DNA from: Tardiphaga sp.
GTDB taxonomy: Bacteria > Pseudomonadota > Alphaproteobacteria > Rhizobiales > Xanthobacteraceae
Assembly (NCBI GenBank): GCA_028290765.1
Contig: JAQGJF010001132.1
Location: 1-10,404, forward strand
Length of the DNA stretch: 10,404 bases
Direction: 5' to 3'
Made by a program: the position numbers and the translations under genes. Positions 6,083-10,404 of this stretch are shown here, piece by piece. Numbering within the stretch: the stretch's first letter is position 1; the number at the start of each line of letters is the position of its first letter. The notes below the pieces were generated by a model that was not told the origin of the DNA, ran no database searches, and saw only the letters and a program-made list of their open reading frames with translations.

Positions 6083-6118
6083 ATCGCCGGTCCGGCTGCA
6101 TCTCGGTCCGGCGATTTT
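6083..6118 (+). terminator. Rho-independent terminator after the gene at 5405
   Basis: ATCGCCGGTCC (6083-6093) pairs with GGTCCGGCGAT (6105-6115), ten pairs with one T-T mismatch, over an 11-base loop. The run TTTT (6115-6118) follows directly. It begins 9 bases after the stop codon. Confidence 0.8.
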
Positions 6119-6221
6119 CTCTATCATCTCGAGGCTTTCCCGCCGGCCTTGCAGCCTGATGGGTCTGCGGGCACATTGCGCGCGGCCGCCGCAGGCCGAA
6201 CACGCAAAGCCGGGATGAACC

Positions 6222-7001
6222 ATGAGCACCTTCGAATACATCATTGTGGAGCGCAAAGGCGCGGTCGGCATCCTCAGGCTGAACCGTCCGAAGATGCTCA
6301 ATGCCCTGTCGTTCGGCGTGTTCAAGGAGATTGCCGCCGCGATCGACGATCTCGAAGCCGATGACCAGATCGGATGCATCGTGGTGACCGGCAACGAGAA
6401 GGCTTTCGCGGCGGGCGCCGACATCAAGGAGATGCAGCCGAAAACCTTCATCGACATGTTTTCCAGCGACTTTACCGAGATCGGCGGCGACCGCGTCGCC
6501 AAATGCCGCAAGCCGACGATTGCCGCGGTCTCGGGCTACGCGCTCGGCGGCGGCTGCGAACTGGCGATGATGTGCGACATCATCATCGCCTCGGAGACGG
6601 CGAAGTTCGGTCAGCCGGAGATCCTGCTCGGCACCATTCCCGGCATCGGCGGCACGCAGCGGCTCACCCGCGCCATCGGCAAATCGAAGGCGATGGATCT
6701 CTGCCTCACCGGCCGGATGATGGACGCCGCCGAGGCGGAGCGCGCGGGCCTGGTCAGCCGCATCGTCCCGGTCGACAAATTGATGGAGGAAGCGCTGGCA
6801 GCGGCGGAAAAAATCGCGGCGATGTCGCATCCGGCGGCGGCGATGGCCAAGAGCGCCGTCAATCGCGCCTTCGAGACCCCGCTTTCCGAGGGTCTGCGGG
6901 TCGAACGCGACCTGTTCCACAACACCTTCGCGCTGGAAGACCGCTCCGAAGGCATGGCGGCGTTCATCGAAAAGCGCCCGCCGGTGAACAAGAACAAATA
7001 G
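6222..7001 (+). CDS. Enoyl-CoA hydratase (crotonase family)
   Basis: This 259-residue cytoplasmic enzyme should hydrate trans-2-enoyl-CoA to 3-hydroxyacyl-CoA in beta-oxidation or related acyl-CoA breakdown. It has the canonical crotonase layout: [11 protein letters not shown] (20-30), CoA/oxyanion-hole segment [11 protein letters not shown] (61-71), [15 protein letters not shown] (105-119) and [20 protein letters not shown] (129-148). Both catalytic glutamates of true hydratases are present, Glu113 and Glu133, 20 residues apart as in rat mitochondrial hydratase (144/164); the oxyanion-hole glycine is Gly110 and the alanine about Ala66. Length is normal and there is no dehydrogenase fusion. 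The ATG at 6222 follows a modest GGGA SD. The terminator upstream and REP doublet downstream suggest it is transcribed alone. The exact substrate chain length cannot be read from the sequence. Confidence 0.95.
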   Translation: MSTFEYIIVERKGAVGILRLNRPKMLNALSFGVFKEIAAAIDDLEADDQIGCIVVTGNEKAFAAGADIKEMQPKTFIDMFSSDFTEIGGDRVAKCRKPTIAAVSGYALGGGCELAMMCDIIIASETAKFGQPEILLGTIPGIGGTQRLTRAIGKSKAMDLCLTGRMMDAAEAERAGLVSRIVPVDKLMEEALAAAEKIAAMSHPAAAMAKSAVNRAFETPLSEGLRVERDLFHNTFALEDRSEGMAAFIEKRPPVNKNK

Positions 7002-7016
7002 CGGCTCGCTCAGATC

Positions 7017-7134
7017 GTAGGGTGGGTTGAGCGACTCACATCCGCTGAAACTCAACGATGTGGACAGAAGCGTAACCCACCACTGCGCATCGGTGCGCTG
7101 CGATGGGTTTCGCGAAGAGCTCAACCCATCCTAC
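7017..7134. repeat. Second REP doublet between convergent genes, variant form
   Basis: Outer arms GTAGGGTGGGTTGAGC (7017-7032) and GCTCAACCCATCCTAC (7119-7134) are inverted with one mismatch. Inside are two hairpins: GGTGGGTT (7021-7028) with AACCCACC (7074-7081), and GATGGGTT (7102-7109) with AACCCATC (7123-7130). The right half matches the copy at 3841-3873 closely. The left half has a longer loop with its own inverted repeat CACATC/GATGTG (7037-7042 and 7057-7062). It lies between the stop codons of the enoyl-CoA hydratase and the adenylate cyclase, so it may act as a bidirectional terminator. Confidence 0.8.
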
Positions 7135-7167
7135 CAGCTGACTTGGAATACGCCCGCCACCCTCGCG

Positions 7168-8901
7168 CTATTTATGATCGAGATACCACGAACCATTCCA
7201 ATCGTCGGCCGGCGGGTTGGCCTGGAAATGGTCGATACGCCGGGCCAGGGCCGTCGAGGGGCCATCGCCGGGGACCGCTTCGAGCGCGGCGTTGAACGCG
7301 CTGCGGGCCTGATCCCAGCGGCGGGCGCGATAGGCGGCAAGCCCCTCGGAATAGCTGGACCGCAACAGCAGCTGTTGCGGCGTCAACTCGTCCTTGCGCC
7401 CCATGATCTCGTAGACCGCCTGGGACTGGGTCTGGCCGGCCACCACCAGCCGATCGATTTCGCGCGTCTCGATGGTGTCGCCGGCGGCCGCCACGGTGGA
7501 TTGGGACAGCAAAGAGTGCGTGCCGTAGATCTTGTTGGCCCCTTCGAGGCGTGACGCCAGGTTCACGGTGTCGCCCATCACGGTATAGCTCATCATGAAT
7601 TCCGAGCCGATGCTGCCGACCAAGGCCTCGCCGGTGGCGATGCCGATTCGCAGGTCGCACTCCAACGGCAGGCTGCGCACGCCGAGCAGCTCCGGCAATT
7701 CCTTGCGCAACGTCGCGACGCGCCCCAGCATGTCGATGGCGGCGAGACAGGCGAAACCGGCCTGATCCGCCGCATCGACAAAGGGCGGGCCCCAATAGGC
7801 CATGATCGCATCGCCGATATATTTGTCGATGATGCCGCGGTGACCGCGAATCGGCTCGGACATGATCGTCAGATAGCGATTCATCACCTTGACGAGACCC
7901 TGCGGCGTCACGCCTTCGCTCAGGCTGGTAAATCCCCTCATGTCGCAGAACATGACGGTCATCACGCGGCGTTCGCCGGCGGCGACCGCCAGCGCCGGTC
8001 CCTCGACCAGTCCTTCGAGCACTTGCGGATCGATGTATCTGCCGAACGTCTCCCGGATCCGCTCGTTGTGGCGCAGCTTCTCCACCATGCGATTGAACGC
8101 AGCCGACAATTGTCCGATCTCGTCGCGGGTGACGACGGCGACCGATCCGTCGAACTGGCCGGCTTCAACCTTGCGCGTGCCCTCCAGCAAATGCCGCACC
8201 GGACGGGCGATGCCGTCGCTGACCAGGATGGCGAACAGCAGTCCGACGGTCGCCGCGAGCGCCGTCACGATCGCCGAGACCCAGATGGCCTGGCGCTGCT
8301 GTCTCATGGTTACCACGGCGTCGAGGCGGACCTGCGCCAGCATGTCGGCCCGGATGGCTTCGATGCGGTGGTCGAATTCGTCGCGCAGCGCATCGATCCG
8401 CATCAGGCTGCGTCTCGCTTCCGCGAAATCCCGCGTATCGAGCAGTTGCAGCAATTGGGCATTTTCGGTCTTGAGCTGGTGACCAAGCTCGCTGCTGACG
8501 GATTCGATCCGCGATTCGATGCGCGCCATCCCGGCGGTGTCGGTTTCGGTGGTCATATCGTCGATCACCGCGTTGATCAGTTGGCGCGCCGCGGCGGCCT
8601 CCTGATCGATCTGGAGCCCGGTCGCCTCGAACACCTTCAGCCGTTCCGCATAGCCCGCCTCGTCCGGCGGGGTCTGCATTTTGGCGACGACCATGCGGCG
8701 GATGGCGAGAGAGCCTTCGAGCGAGCGGACATTCATCCGCGCCAGATGGCCATAGGCCTCGACATATTTCGTGCTCAGCTCGTCGAGCTGATGGGCGACC
8801 CGGCTCGACATCACCATCGACAGCGCCGACGTGACGACCATCAGCACGATCAGTCCCACCGCGATACTGACGATTTTTCGCTTGATCGACTGCTGGATCA
8901 T
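7168..8901 (-). CDS. Membrane class III adenylate cyclase with HAMP domain
   Basis: This 577-residue protein is predicted to make cyclic AMP from ATP in response to an envelope signal. Order: transmembrane helix 1 (about 11-31), a helical periplasmic region (about 32-205) of no family I recognise, helix 2 (about 207-227), HAMP (about 228-281, with Pro234 and DEIGQL 260-265), class III cyclase domain (about 305-485), and a C-terminal TPR-like segment (about 515-545) ending in NGSWYLDHK. The metal-binding aspartates are Asp320 (FCDMRGFT) and Asp364 (YIGDAIMAYWG). Lys360 and Asp444 are the adenine-selecting pair, arguing for ATP over GTP. Asn447 and Arg451 complete the active site. Its ATG overlaps the stop codon of the CoA-hydrolase gene upstream (ATGA), indicating translational coupling. 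The gene ends 34 bases from a REP doublet. Confidence 0.95.
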   Translation of the reverse strand: MIQQSIKRKIVSIAVGLIVLMVVTSALSMVMSSRVAHQLDELSTKYVEAYGHLARMNVRSLEGSLAIRRMVVAKMQTPPDEAGYAERLKVFEATGLQIDQEAAAARQLINAVIDDMTTETDTAGMARIESRIESVSSELGHQLKTENAQLLQLLDTRDFAEARRSLMRIDALRDEFDHRIEAIRADMLAQVRLDAVVTMRQQRQAIWVSAIVTALAATVGLLFAILVSDGIARPVRHLLEGTRKVEAGQFDGSVAVVTRDEIGQLSAAFNRMVEKLRHNERIRETFGRYIDPQVLEGLVEGPALAVAAGERRVMTVMFCDMRGFTSLSEGVTPQGLVKVMNRYLTIMSEPIRGHRGIIDKYIGDAIMAYWGPPFVDAADQAGFACLAAIDMLGRVATLRKELPELLGVRSLPLECDLRIGIATGEALVGSIGSEFMMSYTVMGDTVNLASRLEGANKIYGTHSLLSQSTVAAAGDTIETREIDRLVVAGQTQSQAVYEIMGRKDELTPQQLLLRSSYSEGLAAYRARRWDQARSAFNAALEAVPGDGPSTALARRIDHFQANPPADDWNGSWYLDHK

Positions 8902-10404
8902 CGCTCAGTAGTCCCCACCCCGGCATTGGAGCTTTTCGCGCGGCTGCGCATCAACGCGGCGCTGACCAGCGCGCGGTAGAAACGTTCGGAAATATCGCCC
9001 GGTTTGTCGAGACCGAGCCGCGCCAGACCGGCGCTGTCGGCGGCATCCGGCCGATGCGTCAGTCCCTGCCACAACAGTCCCGGCAGCATTTGCGGCGAAC
9101 GCGTCGCCTCCTGCAACAGCTGCAGTGCCGGAATCAGGCGCTGTTCGACGTCGGTGAAATCGCTGCCGAACGGGAACGACGGCAGCAGGCCGGCCTCGCG
9201 CGCCGGCTGCAACGCGCGCGCGATGTGCTCCGGCACATTGTCGCGACAGGATGCCGGTATTTCGTAGTTCCGCGCCAGCTTGCCGGCTTCCTTGGCCTGC
9301 CGCATCAGCTCGGTCTGGAACCGCGCATCCGTCACCGCCAGCATCGCCGCGATCACATCGGCATCGGATTTGCCCCGCAGATCGGCGACGCCGTATTCGG
9401 TGATGACGATATCGCGCAGATGGCGGGGGATGGTCTCGTGGCCATAGCTCCAGCGGATGTTGGAGAGCGCCCGCGATCCCGCCTGCCGCGTCGATTCCAC
9501 GGTGAGGATCGACCGGGCGCCTTGCAGCGCGAAGGCCTGCGCCACGAAATTATACTGACCGCCGACGCCGCTCACCACCTGTCCGCCCTCGAGGCCATCC
9601 GAAATCACCGCACCCAGCAAGGTTGCCATCATCGCATTGTTGACGAAGCGGGCATCGCGGCGGGCGCGGCGCTTGTTGGCCTCGTCGCCGTAAAGCTCGT
9701 TGGTGAAAGACACCGGCATCATCTGGATCCGCGCCAGCTGGTCCGGCGTCATCTCGCGCAGAGCGCGGTAGAACGATCTGGGCCCGAGAAAAAACGCGCC
9801 ATGCAGCAGCACGCCGTCGACTTCGCGTTTCAGGATGCCGGCCTCCATCAGGCCCAGAAACGCCTCGAACAGCATTTCACTGACGCCGTAGAGGCCCTTC
9901 TCGAATGGTCCGGTTTGCAGCGCCGGCGACGATGGCGCACCGGGTACCAGGCGCCGCATGATCTGCTCGAATTGCGCATTGTCGCGATGTCGCACGATCA
10001 GCCCCTGCGCCAGCGCGTCGCCGACCTGGCCGATACCGATCTGCAGCGTGCCGCCATCGCGCACCAGCCCCGCGGCGTGCAGCCCGATGGCATATTTGGT
10101 GTCGCTGATCGGCTCCGACGGCGGCGCGAACAGCGGAAAGTCGGTGGCGGGACTGTCGAGTACAGCGCTGAATTCATTTGCCGCCAGATCGCCGGCCCCC
10201 GGCATGAACGGCAATTCCGAATTGACCTGGCCGACCAGCCTGAACGCGGCGCGGCCCTGCGCGCGCTCGCGCAGCACATCCAGCGTGGTATCGGTGTTGC
10301 AGCTCAGGCTGTAGCGCGTCACGCCACCCTCGACCCGCTTCGCCACCAGCTGGGTGATGACATTGAGTCCGCGCGCCAGCAGATAGGACGCGGCATGGGT
10401 ATAA
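8898..10404 (-). CDS. Acetyl-CoA hydrolase/transferase family protein, partial (N-terminus beyond the right edge)
   Basis: The frame is open to the right edge; 501 residues are visible and the true start lies outside. The family hydrolyses acyl-CoA or moves CoA between carboxylic acids. Visible blocks include LQIGIGQVGDALAQGL, a GVSEMLFEAFLGLMEAGIL segment, the C-terminal-domain signature SGVGGQYNF and ITEYGVADLRGKS, all typical of the acetyl-CoA hydrolase/transferase family. About 130 residues follow the ADLRGK motif, more than in short family members. A GTG near 10346 begins a shorter frame, but the family-like stretch upstream (THAASYLLARGLNVITQLV) shows that it is internal. I could not align the catalytic glutamate confidently. 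The gene overlaps the adenylate cyclase start by 4 bases and is probably upstream in the same operon. Substrate unknown. Confidence 0.88.
   Translation of the reverse strand, partial: YTHAASYLLARGLNVITQLVAKRVEGGVTRYSLSCNTDTTLDVLRERAQGRAAFRLVGQVNSELPFMPGAGDLAANEFSAVLDSPATDFPLFAPPSEPISDTKYAIGLHAAGLVRDGGTLQIGIGQVGDALAQGLIVRHRDNAQFEQIMRRLVPGAPSSPALQTGPFEKGLYGVSEMLFEAFLGLMEAGILKREVDGVLLHGAFFLGPRSFYRALREMTPDQLARIQMMPVSFTNELYGDEANKRRARRDARFVNNAMMATLLGAVISDGLEGGQVVSGVGGQYNFVAQAFALQGARSILTVESTRQAGSRALSNIRWSYGHETIPRHLRDIVITEYGVADLRGKSDADVIAAMLAVTDARFQTELMRQAKEAGKLARNYEIPASCRDNVPEHIARALQPAREAGLLPSFPFGSDFTDVEQRLIPALQLLQEATRSPQMLPGLLWQGLTHRPDAADSAGLARLGLDKPGDISERFYRALVSAALMRSRAKSSNAGVGTTER

Noticed and set aside
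5306..6511. 401-residue minus-strand frame
   Set aside because: It runs through a good intrinsic terminator and antisense to two supported genes, and its content is low-complexity Gly/Arg.
7840..8979. 379-residue open frame on the plus strand
   Set aside because: It is antisense to the adenylate cyclase, which has every catalytic residue in place. The frame reads as His/Arg/Asp-rich shadow sequence without motifs.

Overview
The window is GC-rich, densely coded DNA with the protein families and codon use of an alphaproteobacterium of the Bradyrhizobium/Rhodopseudomonas group. The evidence for this is the DUF1109-type redox anti-sigma factor beside its ECF sigma factor, a DUF2336 protein, a HAMP-linked class III adenylate cyclase with the C-terminal tail usual in that group, and a GTAGGATGGGTTGAGC-type REP repeat. 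No phage, transposase, CRISPR, rRNA or tRNA gene is visible. It reads as ordinary chromosome built around signalling and stress regulation.

Layout, left to right. Positions 1-981 (minus strand) hold an ECF sigma factor followed, with a 4-base overlap, by a membrane anti-sigma factor cut by the window edge. A 450-base intergenic stretch with two small hairpins separates it from a plus-strand pair: a six-helix membrane diguanylate cyclase (1432-2580) and a DUF2336 protein of unknown function (2654-3769). A REP doublet (3787-3873) fills the gap to a convergent minus-strand pair, the ECF sigma factor EcfF/SigF (4517-5062) and its DUF1109 anti-sigma partner OsrA/NrsF (3876-4514). Upstream of EcfF lie a candidate autoregulatory ECF promoter and an 18-base palindrome. 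A divergent plus-strand gene encodes an Ala/Lys/Asp-rich exported or membrane-tethered protein (5405-6073) and ends in an intrinsic terminator. It is followed by an enoyl-CoA hydratase (6222-7001). A second REP doublet (7017-7134) separates this gene from a minus-strand pair: an acetyl-CoA hydrolase/transferase family enzyme (8898 to beyond the right edge) overlapping by 4 bases an adenylate cyclase (7168-8901).

Together the region carries two independent sigma/anti-sigma switches, one c-di-GMP synthase and one cAMP synthase. Acyl-CoA enzymes (a crotonase and a CoA hydrolase/transferase) lie beside them. The two REP doublets both lie exactly between convergent genes.

Nothing here amounts to a wholly new system. 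The points most worth a second look are these: the two REP doublets, whose small hairpins differ by a base-pair-preserving change; the EcfF promoter and start-codon arrangement with the nearby palindrome; the translationally coupled CoA-hydrolase/adenylate cyclase pair; and the uncharacterised low-complexity protein carrying a perfect 15-base tandem duplication.
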